This document shows, in pieces, positions 33,144 through 41,145 of a DNA stretch of 64,000 nucleotides. Both the position numbers and the translations under genes were made by a program. Each line of letters starts with the position of its first letter. Positions within the stretch are counted from its first letter, which is position 1. The notes below the pieces were generated by a model, which saw only the letters and a program-made list of their open reading frames with translations, made no database searches and had not been told where the DNA came from. Origin of the DNA: Amycolatopsis sp. CA-128772 (GTDB taxonomy: Bacteria > Actinomycetota > Actinomycetes > Mycobacteriales > Pseudonocardiaceae); assembly GCF_002904295.1 (NCBI RefSeq), contig NZ_PPHG01000092.1:204-64203 (forward strand), in the 5' to 3' direction.

Positions 33144-34385
33144 TCAGACCTGCACCGTGACCAGGCGGCTGAACTCGGAGAGCAGATCGTAGCCGTCCCA
33201 CACCGCGGAGAAGGTCAGGGCGGAGCCGAACGGCACGATCCGGTCGACCCCGCGGCCAGCCAGCTCGTGCGCGAACGCCGTCAGCTCCTCGGCCGTGAAG
33301 CCGAACTGGCTGACCGTCTGGTCCTTCCGGAGGACGATCGGCACCAGGTCGGACAGCGAGGACACGCGCGCGTTGGCGAACGTGCCGGCGCCGAGCCACT
33401 CGCGTGGCAGCACCGCCGGGTCGGTCAGCTCCAGCGTCGCCAGGCCGTTGCCCTGGAACGCGATCTCCTTGACCAGCCCGTCGACCGCCGCGCCGTACGC
33501 CGAGACGCGCTTCTGGACCGCCATCGCGGGCTCGGTGACGTGCTGCTTGGTCTCCAGCACCGCCGCCAGCAGGGTGCGGAACTCGGTCCCCGCGGCCCGG
33601 GCGCCGGCTTCGTCGCCGACCCAGAACACCGCGCGCGGTGACGAGCAGGCGGCCTGGTCGAACCAGTACGAGTCGTTGTAGAAGCCCTCGGCGGCCGCGC
33701 GGCGCTCCGCTTCCGACGCCCGCTGCCAGCCCGCCACCGAGGCGACGGCGAAGGACGAGCGGTCCGGGAACGTCAGGTCACGCGCGTGCGGGGCGAGGGG
33801 GTACTTGCGCAGGGCCGCGACCGAGCCGTCGCCGCCCCAGATGACGCGCAGGTCGGCGGCCAGGGACAGGGCGCCGCTGACTTCGTCGCTGCGGTCGTAG
33901 GTGACCATCCGCTGGGTGGCCGTGATGGCCGCCGCCGTGTCGGAGTCTACATCGGACAGTGCCGCGTTCAGCGCTTCCAGCACCGCCTCCGCGGCCCCCG
34001 CCGAGCGCGACGAGACCCGCACGACGTTGTGGTTGCCCGCCAGCGCGGACAGCGCCCAGGAGTAGACGAAGATCGTGTCGACGTTCGCCGGCGGCACGTG
34101 GAACACCAGCCCGCGCGGGAACCGCAGGGCGGCGCCCGCAGTGTCCAAAGTGGACAGCGCCTTGGCGATTTCGCCCTTGCGCAGGAAGAAGCCGAGCGAC
34201 GCCAGCTCCGGGAACCGGCGCGCGGTGGCCGGGGCCAGCAGCTTGCGGGCGAACTTCGTGACGAACTCGACGATCCGCGGGTCACCGACGCGCAGCCGGC
34301 CGCCCGGCGGTTCGGCGCGCAGCTGGTCCACCAGGACACCGGCGTCGATCGGGTCCGCCGCGGGAAAACGCTGGGTGAGGCTCAT
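33144..34385 (-). CDS. LuxC-like acyl-CoA/acyl-protein reductase
   Basis: 413 residues, aldehyde-dehydrogenase-like fold. LuxC reduces an acyl thioester or acyl-enzyme to aldehyde with NADPH. FHVPPANVDTIFVYSWALSA is the nucleotide-site segment and DQAACSSPR holds the acylated Cys (C247). There are no luciferase lux genes in the window. ATG start overlaps the LuxE-like stop by four bases. Paired with LuxE-like and ACP genes, it suggests that a carrier-bound acid is reduced or transferred during synthesis of a surface component. Confidence 0.85.
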   Translation of the reverse strand: MSLTQRFPAADPIDAGVLVDQLRAEPPGGRLRVGDPRIVEFVTKFARKLLAPATARRFPELASLGFFLRKGEIAKALSTLDTAGAALRFPRGLVFHVPPANVDTIFVYSWALSALAGNHNVVRVSSRSAGAAEAVLEALNAALSDVDSDTAAAITATQRMVTYDRSDEVSGALSLAADLRVIWGGDGSVAALRKYPLAPHARDLTFPDRSSFAVASVAGWQRASEAERRAAAEGFYNDSYWFDQAACSSPRAVFWVGDEAGARAAGTEFRTLLAAVLETKQHVTEPAMAVQKRVSAYGAAVDGLVKEIAFQGNGLATLELTDPAVLPREWLGAGTFANARVSSLSDLVPIVLRKDQTVSQFGFTAEELTAFAHELAGRGVDRIVPFGSALTFSAVWDGYDLLSEFSRLVTVQV

Positions 34386-35434
34386 GCCGCCGCTCCCGAG
34401 AAGGTGTCCGAGCAGCCGCGGGCCTCGGCCTTGGGCAGCCGGCCCAGGACCGAGAAGTGCTTGCCGGGCCAGTCGCCGTCGTCGATGCCGTTGTACACAC
34501 CCAGGTCTTCGGTCAGCAGCACGTGCCCCGGGTACGACCGCGGCAGCGTCGAGACGACCTCGATCACGCCCGGCTCCCCGACCGGCTGCTCGGCCCACGT
34601 CTCCGGGTTCCGGATCACGACGTCGGCGAAGTCCGGGCAGTACAGCGAATTCCCGGACGGCCCCTCGAGGAACACCGTGCCGATCTGCTCGATCATCCCG
34701 TAGTAGTTGTGGCTCCGGGTGAGCCCGGTGTCCTCTTTGAACCGCCGCCGGAACTCGGTGTTGTCGACCGCGCGGTCGATCAGCTTCTTCCAGCCACCGG
34801 AGTGGATCAGGATGCCGTTCGACAGGTCGAGCCCGTGGTCCCGCGCGACCTCGTACAGGTACAGCCACACCATGAACGTGAAGCCGAAGATCAGGAACGG
34901 CTTGTCGCCGTACTCGGCCAGGAACTTCTTGACCGCCTCGACGTCCGGCTGGTCGTTCTCGTCGAGCACGTACGTGTGCTTGCGGCCGAAGTTCGCCATG
35001 CCCAGCACACCGGCACCGCGCGCGGAGAACGACCGGCGGTTCTTGATGATGCCGATCGTGTCGACCATCAGCATCGGCAGCCGCTCGCCGCCGAGGACCT
35101 CCTGCAGCGTCGCGCCCAGCTGCTTGGTCTGCGCGCCCGCCGCCTCCTTGTCCAGGTAGATCCGCGACGCGCCGGCACCGGTGGTGCCCGACGACGTCAG
35201 CGTCTTGAAGACCTCGCTGTCCGGCACGGACTTGAGGTCGTGCGTCTTGAACATCCGCACCGGCAGCCAGGGCAGTTCCGCGATCGAGCCGAACCGCGCG
35301 TCCGAAGCGATTCCCAGCGAAGCCAGGATCCGGTCGTAGCCGTCGGAGTTCGCCCGGTGGTGGGCCGTCAGGCCGGCGAGTTCGGGCAGCAGCAAGGCTT
35401 CCCGGTCGGCCTGCGACCGGGTGAACACGCTCAT
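34382..35434 (-). CDS. LuxE-like acyl-protein synthetase
   Basis: 350 residues of the LuxE family, an adenylating enzyme that activates a fatty or other carboxylic acid and passes it to LuxC. LTSSGTTG at 79-86 is the phosphate-binding loop, followed by LMVDTIGII, HSGGWKK and NYYGMIEQIGTVF, all typical of LuxE. It overlaps both neighbours by four bases. It is the second adenylating enzyme of the operon after the ANL ligase, so two acids may be activated, or one enzyme loads ACP and the other LuxC. Confidence 0.85.
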   Translation of the reverse strand: MSVFTRSQADREALLLPELAGLTAHHRANSDGYDRILASLGIASDARFGSIAELPWLPVRMFKTHDLKSVPDSEVFKTLTSSGTTGAGASRIYLDKEAAGAQTKQLGATLQEVLGGERLPMLMVDTIGIIKNRRSFSARGAGVLGMANFGRKHTYVLDENDQPDVEAVKKFLAEYGDKPFLIFGFTFMVWLYLYEVARDHGLDLSNGILIHSGGWKKLIDRAVDNTEFRRRFKEDTGLTRSHNYYGMIEQIGTVFLEGPSGNSLYCPDFADVVIRNPETWAEQPVGEPGVIEVVSTLPRSYPGHVLLTEDLGVYNGIDDGDWPGKHFSVLGRLPKAEARGCSDTFSGAAA

Positions 35435-36825
35435 ACCTTCGCCTCCAATGACCGGTAGTCGATCTTGCCGCTGGCCAGCAGCGGCACGGTGTCGATCGGG
35501 CGGACGTCGAACCCGCTGACGTGCAGGTGCAGCCGCTCGGACAGCGCCCGCGACGCGTCCTTGCAGATGCCGGAGTCCGCCCCTTCGGCGAACAGCACGA
35601 CCTTGTCGCCGGCGGGCACCGCGGCCACCACGTCGATCCCGACCGCGGCCGTGCGCACGGCCTGCTCGAGATCGTCGAGGCTGACACGGTTGCCGAACAC
35701 CTTGCCGATGCGCTTGAGCCGGCCGGTGATGAACAGGTACCCCTCTTCGTCGAGGTACCCGAGGTCACCGGTGGCCAGCACGCCGCCGAATTCGTCGCCC
35801 TTGGCCAAGCCGGACTCGTCGTCCGCGTAGCCCATCATCACGTTGGGACCACGGTAGACGACCTCACCGACAATTTTCGGGTGCGTGGTCTCCGACCCGT
35901 CGTCCCGGCGGACCGCGAACTTCCCGCCCGGCAGCGCCGGCCCGGCGGAACCGAGCTTTTCGGCCAGCCGCTCGGCGGGCACGGTCGTCATCCGCGGCGC
36001 CGCCTCGGTCTGGCCGTACATGACGTACATCCGGCCGCCGACCGCGCGCATCTTGTCGTTGAACTCGGCGATCAGCTCGTCGCGCAGCTTCCCGCCGGCC
36101 TGCGTCAGCGTGCGCAGCGTCGGGTACTTCGCGGGGTCGAACTTGAGCCGCCGCAGCATCTCGTAGTGGTACGGAACGCCCGAAAGCGACGTGACGCCGT
36201 AGGTGGTCACCGCGTCCCAGAAGCCGCGGCCGAGCACGCCGGACGGCTCGATCACGATGGTCGCGTCCCGCACCAGGTGCGAGTTCAGCACCGACAAGCC
36301 GTAGCTGTAGTGCAGCGGCAGGCAGGTGGGCGCGACCTCGTCGGCGTCGATGTGCAGCACCTGCGCGATGGCGTCGGCGTTCGAGAGGATCGCCTGCCGC
36401 GAGAGCCGGACGAGCTTCGGGTTGCCGGTCGAGCCGCTGGTCGGCAGCAGGACGGCGAGGTCGGGGTGCGGGACGACCCCGTCGGCGCTCGAACGGATCC
36501 AGTCGTCGCCCCGGACGAAGTAGCCGTCGGGCGCGTCACCGGAGGCCGACAGCACGGCCGCCGGGCGGAACCGCGAGACCAGCCCGGCCAGCACGTCGGC
36601 GTCCAACGCCGGGTCGATCAGCGCGATCGCGCGCCCGGATTCGAACGCGCCCAAGTAGGTCAGCACGCTGTCCAGGTCGATCGACATGCGCGCGAAGACG
36701 ACGCCGGTGGGCAGCGCGGCCATCGCCTCCATCGCGCGGCCGACCTCGGCCGACAGTTCCGCGCCCGCCAGCGTGCGGCCCCCGGCCACATCGACCAGCC
36801 GGGCTCCCGCACCCAACAGCGTCAC
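35431..36825 (-). CDS. AMP-dependent ligase (ANL superfamily)
   Basis: 464 residues. Activates a carboxylic acid as acyl-AMP and probably loads the neighbouring ACP. The P-loop LLPTSGSTGNPK is at 126-137, YGQTEAAPR in the middle, TGDLGYLDEEGYLFITGR at the domain hinge, and the C-terminal catalytic Lys454 in ASGKIDY. It is shorter than most fatty acyl ligases and resembles those in surface-polysaccharide loci. Overlaps the SDR and LuxE-like genes by four bases each. Confidence 0.87.
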   Translation of the reverse strand: MTLLGAGARLVDVAGGRTLAGAELSAEVGRAMEAMAALPTGVVFARMSIDLDSVLTYLGAFESGRAIALIDPALDADVLAGLVSRFRPAAVLSASGDAPDGYFVRGDDWIRSSADGVVPHPDLAVLLPTSGSTGNPKLVRLSRQAILSNADAIAQVLHIDADEVAPTCLPLHYSYGLSVLNSHLVRDATIVIEPSGVLGRGFWDAVTTYGVTSLSGVPYHYEMLRRLKFDPAKYPTLRTLTQAGGKLRDELIAEFNDKMRAVGGRMYVMYGQTEAAPRMTTVPAERLAEKLGSAGPALPGGKFAVRRDDGSETTHPKIVGEVVYRGPNVMMGYADDESGLAKGDEFGGVLATGDLGYLDEEGYLFITGRLKRIGKVFGNRVSLDDLEQAVRTAAVGIDVVAAVPAGDKVVLFAEGADSGICKDASRALSERLHLHVSGFDVRPIDTVPLLASGKIDYRSLEAKV

Positions 36826-37550
36826 AGCACCAAGCCTCCGTCGATCCCCAGCACCTGGCCGGTGATGAACGACGCGTCGTCGCTCACCAGGAACCGGATC
36901 GCGTTCGCCACTTCTTCGGGCCGGCCCAGGCGCCCGAGGGGCGTCTTGCCGGCGTTCTCCGCCTTCGCGTCCTCGCTGAGGCCCGCGGTGAGATCGGTCT
37001 CGATCACGCCCGGCGCGACCGCGTTGACGCGGATGCCCGACCGGCCGAGCTCCTTCGCCGCCGACCGCGCGATGTTCGCCACCGCGGCCTTCGAGGCCGC
37101 GTACACGGTCTGGCCGGCACTTCCGTGCTCGCCGACGATCGAGGCGAGCACCACGATCGAGCCGGTCTTCTTCCGCATCATCGCCCGGGCCGCGGCCTGG
37201 ACGGTGTGCAGCGTGCCGGCGACGTTCGTGCTCAGCGTCGTGTCGACGAGCTCTTCCTTGATCATGCCGAGGAGCGCGTCCTCCATGATCCCGGCGTTCG
37301 CGACCACGATGTCCAGCTTGCCGTGCTCCTTGGCGACCCCCCTGACCAGGGAGGACACCGCTTTCGCGTCGGTGACGTCGAGGGCGAGCCCGGAGGCGCC
37401 GACGGAGGCGGCGGCCTCCTTGGCGCGAGCCTCGTCGCGGCCGGTGAGCACCACCGTCGCCCCCGCCTCGGCGAGGGCACGGGCGGTGGCCAGGCCGATC
37501 CCCCGCGTCCCGCCGGTGACGAGCGCGACCCGACCGGAAAGATCAGTCAT
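36822..37550 (-). CDS. FabG-like short-chain dehydrogenase
   Basis: 242 residues. Cofactor motif TGGTRGIGLA, NAG at 87-89 region, catalytic Ser in VLASIVGE, and YAASKAA. This is the pattern of 3-oxoacyl-ACP reductases. The start is ATG 37550, overlapping the ACP stop by eight bases. In this operon it may reduce a 3-keto acyl group on the dedicated ACP, giving a 3-hydroxyacyl chain; that substrate is inferred. Confidence 0.88.
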   Translation of the reverse strand: MTDLSGRVALVTGGTRGIGLATARALAEAGATVVLTGRDEARAKEAAASVGASGLALDVTDAKAVSSLVRGVAKEHGKLDIVVANAGIMEDALLGMIKEELVDTTLSTNVAGTLHTVQAAARAMMRKKTGSIVVLASIVGEHGSAGQTVYAASKAAVANIARSAAKELGRSGIRVNAVAPGVIETDLTAGLSEDAKAENAGKTPLGRLGRPEEVANAIRFLVSDDASFITGQVLGIDGGLVL

Positions 37551-37785
37551 TCTTCGACTGGAGCTCGGTGACCATGTCCACGGCAACCTTGAAGCTCGAC
37601 ATGTCGATGACCTGGTCGGTGTCGAACTCGACGTCGAACTCGTCCTCGATGGCCGCGACCAGCGCCATGTGGCCGACCGAGTCCCACGCCTCGATGTCGC
37701 GGTACTTCAGGTTCTCGACGTCCACACCGCCGTCGAGGTCCAGCGCCTCGACGAAGACCTCGCGCAGCTTGGGGGCGACAGACAT
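37543..37785 (-). CDS. Dedicated acyl carrier protein
   Basis: 80 residues, acidic. The phosphopantetheine attachment site is Ser36 in WDSVGHM, followed by the helical VAAIEDEFDVEFDTDQ recognition segment. Starts at ATG 37785 with AGGAG upstream; 11 bases after the LpxA-like stop. It is distinct from a housekeeping fatty-acid ACP, which usually has DSL at the Ser. Its position between an acyltransferase and acyl-activating enzymes implies that it carries the acyl group of this pathway. Confidence 0.9.
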   Translation of the reverse strand: MSVAPKLREVFVEALDLDGGVDVENLKYRDIEAWDSVGHMALVAAIEDEFDVEFDTDQVIDMSSFKVAVDMVTELQSKND

Positions 37786-37796
37786 GTGCGTGACTC

Positions 37797-38516
37797 CTAG
37801 TGCTCTTCGCGCGGGCGGGCGTCCCACGCCTTTACCAAGGTAGAGAGGTCGCCGGGCAGCGTGACGTCCGGGAGACCTTCCTTGCCCTTCAGCCACGGCC
37901 CGAGGGCCTCGATCGTCTCCTCGTCGAGGCCGCGGCGGGACAGGCCCACCACGTTGACGCCGGTGACGCGGGCCGGGTTGCCGACGGCGATGGTGAACGC
38001 GCCGATCTCGCGCCGGACCGCCGAGCCCATCCCGATCATCGCGCCGGGGCCGATCACGACCTTCTGGTGCAGGATCGCGCCCATGCCGAGGTTCGCGCCG
38101 TCCCAGATGTGGCAGTGGCCACCGGTGACGGCGTTCGAGGCGATCGTCACGCCGTCGCCGACCAGGCAGTCGTGCGCGATGTGGGAGTTGCGGAGGTAGT
38201 AGCCGTCGCTGCCGACGGTCGTTGTCCGCCAGGTCCCTTGGTGGACACTCACGTACTCGCGGATCCGGTTGCGGCTGCCGATGACGACGCCGTGTCCGTC
38301 GTGATCCGGGTCACCGGTGGGCGCGTCCTCCCACGCCGCCGGGTGCGGACGGCCGCGGTCCTCGCCGGGCGTGCCGATCGTCACGTGCGGGCCGATCCAG
38401 TTGCCGTCGCCGATCCGGGCCGGCCCGGCGATCACCGCGAACGGCCCGATGACGTTGTCCTCGCCGAGCTCGACGCCTGCACCGATGACGGCGGTCGGGT
38501 GGATGCGGTTGGCCAC
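37797..38516 (-). CDS. LpxA-family acyl-ACP:UDP-amino-sugar acyltransferase
   Basis: 239 residues, left-handed beta-helix of hexapeptide repeats. Signature segments match E. coli LpxA: IGSRNRIREYVSVHQGT, VGSDGYYLRNSHIAHDC (His115 equals the catalytic His of LpxA) and the C-terminal NVVGLSRRGL. LpxA transfers a 3-hydroxyacyl chain from ACP to UDP-GlcNAc or UDP-GlcNAc3N. Actinomycetes make no lipid A, so the product here must serve another glycan. First gene of the minus-strand operon, divergent from the DegT/Gfo-Idh pair. Confidence 0.85.
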   Translation of the reverse strand: MANRIHPTAVIGAGVELGEDNVIGPFAVIAGPARIGDGNWIGPHVTIGTPGEDRGRPHPAAWEDAPTGDPDHDGHGVVIGSRNRIREYVSVHQGTWRTTTVGSDGYYLRNSHIAHDCLVGDGVTIASNAVTGGHCHIWDGANLGMGAILHQKVVIGPGAMIGMGSAVRREIGAFTIAVGNPARVTGVNVVGLSRRGLDEETIEALGPWLKGKEGLPDVTLPGDLSTLVKAWDARPREEH

Positions 38517-38665
38517 GGGTGGTCGTCCGTTCGTCGGCGGCTGGGTACTGGGCGTGCTACCGCGCCCGGTAACGTGTGGCCCGCGTTGCTGCAGGGCGGC
38601 CGGGCGCAGAACCGGCGGCTCACTGTACCGGACGCACCGAAATCGCCTGCCGAGAGAGACTGCCC
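38517..38665. promoter_or_regulatory. Divergent promoter region of the acyl-amino-sugar locus
   Basis: 149 bases between the LpxA-like ATG and the aminotransferase ATG at 38666. It must drive both operons. GAGAGA lies before the aminotransferase start. No clear operator was seen. Confidence 0.4.
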
Positions 38666-39772
38666 ATGATCCCCATCACTGTGGTCGACGTCCGCGACGC
38701 GGAGGACCTCGTCGTCGAGGTGCTGCGCTCCGGCGCCATCGCACAGGGACCGATGGTCAAGCGCTTCGAAGACGCCTTCGCGGCGGTCTCCGGGACCAAG
38801 CACGCGATCGCGGTCAACAACGGGACCACCGCGCTGGTCGCCGCGCTGCAGGTGCTGGACCTGAAGCCGGGCGACGAGGTCATCACCTCGCCGTTCACCT
38901 TCGTCGCGACGCTGAACGCGATCCTCGAGGCCGGCGCGACCGTCCGGTTCGCCGACATCCGGCGCGACGACTTCGCGATCGACCCCGACGCCGTGGCCAA
39001 GGCCGTGACGGACCGCACCAAGGTGCTCATGCCGGTGCACCTCTACGGCCAGACCGCCGACATGGGCAAGCTCGCGCCACTGGCCGCCGAGCGCGGCCTG
39101 CAGGTGATCGAGGACTCGGCGCAGGCCGTCGGCGCGTCGTTCGAGGGCAAGCAGGCCGGTTCGTTCGGCATCGGCTGCTTCTCGCTGTACGCGACGAAGA
39201 ACATCACCACCGCCGAGGGCGGCGTCATCACCACGGACGACGACGCGCTGGCCGACAAGCTGCGCGTGCTGCGCAACCAGGGCATGCGCGCCCGCTACCA
39301 GTACGAGGTCGCCGGCCACAACTACCGGATGACCGACCTGCACGCCGCGGTCGGCATCCCGCAGCTGGAAAAGCTCGACCAGCTGACCGCCGCCCGCCAG
39401 GCGAACGCGAAGCGCCTGTCGGAGGGCCTCGCCGGCACGCCGGGGCTGGACGTCCCGCAGGTGCTGCCGGGCCGCGAGCACGTCTGGCACCAGTACACCG
39501 TGCTGGTCGGGCCGCACGCGTTCCTCTCGCGCGACGAACTCGCCGCGGCATTGACCGAGCGTGGCATCGGCAACGGCATCTACTACCCCAAGATCGTCTT
39601 CGACTACGACTGCTACGCGGGTCACGACCTGATCCCGGGCGCGCGCGTCGAGGACTTCCCGGTGGCCCGCGCCGTCTCGGAGCAGGCGCTTTCGCTGCCG
39701 GTGCACCCGCACCTGACCGAGTCCGACCTGGACACCATCATCGAAACCGTTCGCGAGGTACTGGGCGCATGA
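38666..39772 (+). CDS. DegT/DnrJ/EryC1 aminotransferase (GnnB/WbpE-like)
   Basis: 368 residues. PLP-dependent transamination of a keto nucleotide sugar. GTTALVAAL near 53-60, EDSAQAVGA with the PLP-ring Asp, and the Schiff-base Lys178 in YATKNITTAEGG. The N terminus (IPITVVDVRDAED) resembles enzymes that act at C3 of UDP-GlcNAc derivatives. The stop overlaps the Gfo/Idh start (ATGA), and the LpxA-like gene is divergent. GnnB in UDP-GlcNAc3N synthesis is the best match of context; C4 aminotransferases look alike. Confidence 0.87.
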   Translation: MIPITVVDVRDAEDLVVEVLRSGAIAQGPMVKRFEDAFAAVSGTKHAIAVNNGTTALVAALQVLDLKPGDEVITSPFTFVATLNAILEAGATVRFADIRRDDFAIDPDAVAKAVTDRTKVLMPVHLYGQTADMGKLAPLAAERGLQVIEDSAQAVGASFEGKQAGSFGIGCFSLYATKNITTAEGGVITTDDDALADKLRVLRNQGMRARYQYEVAGHNYRMTDLHAAVGIPQLEKLDQLTAARQANAKRLSEGLAGTPGLDVPQVLPGREHVWHQYTVLVGPHAFLSRDELAAALTERGIGNGIYYPKIVFDYDCYAGHDLIPGARVEDFPVARAVSEQALSLPVHPHLTESDLDTIIETVREVLGA

Positions 39773-40725
39773 CGCATCGGATCGCTCTTGTCGGTACCGG
39801 GAACATGGGTTCCCTCCACGCCCGCGTGCTCGCCGGCAACGAGCGCGTCGACCTGGTCCGCGTGATCGATCCGCGCGAAGAAGCGGGCAAGGCCGTCGCC
39901 GAGCGGTACGAAACGCAGTGGACGCCGGAGATCGGCGAACTGTCCGATGTGGACGCCGTCGTGCTCGCGTCGGCCACCGAGGTGCACTACGACCTGGCGC
40001 AGGAGATCTTCCGCCAGGGCAAGCCGATGCTGGTCGAGAAGCCGGTCTGCAACAGCTTCGAGAAGTCGCAGGAAATCGTTTCGCTGTCGGCGAAGAACGA
40101 CATCCCGCTGATGTGCGGGCTGCTGGAGCGCTACAACCCCGCGGTGATGACCGCGCGGGCGCTGGTCCAGGAGCCGATCCACCTGATGGCCCGCCGCCAC
40201 GGCCCGTACGCGCCGCGGATCAAGACCGGCGTCGCCTGGGACCTGCTGGTGCACGACGTCGACCTGGCGATCCAGTTCTTCGGCGGCGCGACGCCGTCAC
40301 GCGTGACGTCCGGCGCGGGGTACTTCCACCCGTCGTCGGTCGAGGGCGCCGAGGACACCATCGAGACGGTCCTGTCGTTCCCGACCGGCCTGGCCACGGT
40401 GTCGGCCTCGCGGCTGGGGCAGCGGAAGGTCCGGTCGCTGATGGTGTCCGAGCTCGACCGGCTGATCGAGATCGACCTGCTGCGCCGCGACGTCACGATC
40501 TACCGGCACGTCTCGCACGATTCCGTCACCCCGGACGGCCTCGGCTACCGGCAGCAGACGGTCATCGAGATCCCGGAGCTGATCACCGCCCGCGAGCCGC
40601 TGGCCACCCAGCTGGACCGGTTCTGCGACCTCCTCGAAGGCAAGATCGACGCCGACACCGAGCGCGACCTGATCCTGCCGTCGCACCACGTCGTCGAGCA
40701 GGTCCTGACGCAGGCCGCGGCCTAG
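39769..40725 (+). CDS. Gfo/Idh/MocA oxidoreductase (GnnA/WbpB-like)
   Basis: 318 residues. Rossmann motif IALVGTGNMGSLHA at the N terminus, the EKPVC segment near 95, and HDVDLAIQFFGG in the catalytic domain. This family includes GnnA and WbpB, which oxidise the 3-OH of UDP-sugars to give the ketone for the partner aminotransferase. Overlaps the aminotransferase by four bases. The last bases, including the TAG stop, belong to a 37-bp sequence repeated at 41109. Confidence 0.86.
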   Translation: MTHRIALVGTGNMGSLHARVLAGNERVDLVRVIDPREEAGKAVAERYETQWTPEIGELSDVDAVVLASATEVHYDLAQEIFRQGKPMLVEKPVCNSFEKSQEIVSLSAKNDIPLMCGLLERYNPAVMTARALVQEPIHLMARRHGPYAPRIKTGVAWDLLVHDVDLAIQFFGGATPSRVTSGAGYFHPSSVEGAEDTIETVLSFPTGLATVSASRLGQRKVRSLMVSELDRLIEIDLLRRDVTIYRHVSHDSVTPDGLGYRQQTVIEIPELITAREPLATQLDRFCDLLEGKIDADTERDLILPSHHVVEQVLTQAAA

Positions 40726-40757
40726 CTCACCGGCGCCGGGAACGCGGCCGGGCTCCG
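40721..40757. repeat. 37-bp direct repeat, copy 1
   Basis: Identical over 37 bases to 41109-41145. This copy contains the stop of the Gfo/Idh gene and a duplicate of the 3' end of the M28 peptidase gene. The two copies bracket a transposase remnant. Confidence 0.9.
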
Positions 40758-40788
40758 ACGCGCGAGCCCTGGTCGAAGGATCATCTAC

Positions 40789-41104
40789 CGGTATTGGTGC
40801 GGCCTGGCGTGGCGGGATGCGCCGGCGGCGTTCGGTCCGTGGCAACCGATCTGGCCCCGGCATCGCCGCACGGCCACGCCGGCATCTGGGACACCGTGCT
40901 GCAGCGCTTGCTCACCGACGCGGCCGGCCTGGTCGATTGCCGGTGTCGGTCGACTCCACGATCGCGCGGGCACAACAGCACGCCGGCACCATCACCCGCG
41001 TCACAGGGGGCTGGGTCGAACTACACGGATCTGCTCACCGAGCCGCCTGACCACGCCGTCGGCCGCTCCCGCGGCGGATGGAGCACCAAGGTGCATTGCC
41101 AGAC
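40789..41104 (+). pseudogene. Degenerate IS5-family transposase remnant
   Basis: Three overlapping frames each give part of an IS5-like DDE transposase: RYWCGLAWRDAPAAFGPWQ, then GIWDTVLQRLLTDAAGLVD, then VSVDSTIARAQQHAG (containing the first catalytic Asp) and TGGWVEL, and finally EPPDHAVGRSRGGWSTKVH. At least two or three frameshifts separate them, and the C-terminal half with the remaining catalytic residues is missing. No inverted terminal repeats were identified. It is bracketed by the 37-bp direct repeat. Confidence 0.8.
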
Positions 41105-41108
41105 ATGC

Positions 41109-41145
41109 CCTAGCTCACCGGCGCCGGGAACGCGGCCGGGCTCCG
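41109..41145. repeat. 37-bp direct repeat, copy 2
   Basis: Exact copy of 40721-40757. This copy holds the functional 3' end and TAG stop of the minus-strand M28 peptidase gene. Confidence 0.9.

Noticed and set aside
33144..35434. Bioluminescence operon
   Set aside because: LuxC and LuxE homologues are present, but luxA, luxB and luxD are not, and the neighbours are acyl and sugar enzymes.
37797..38516. Lipid A biosynthesis in this organism
   Set aside because: No lpxC, lpxD or lpxB is present and the cell type is mycolata-like; the LpxA-like enzyme must serve another product.
40817..41050. Small intact gene of 77 residues
   Set aside because: The frame contains only a fragment of a transposase (VSVDSTIARA) fused to unrelated sequence; it is part of the frameshifted IS remnant.
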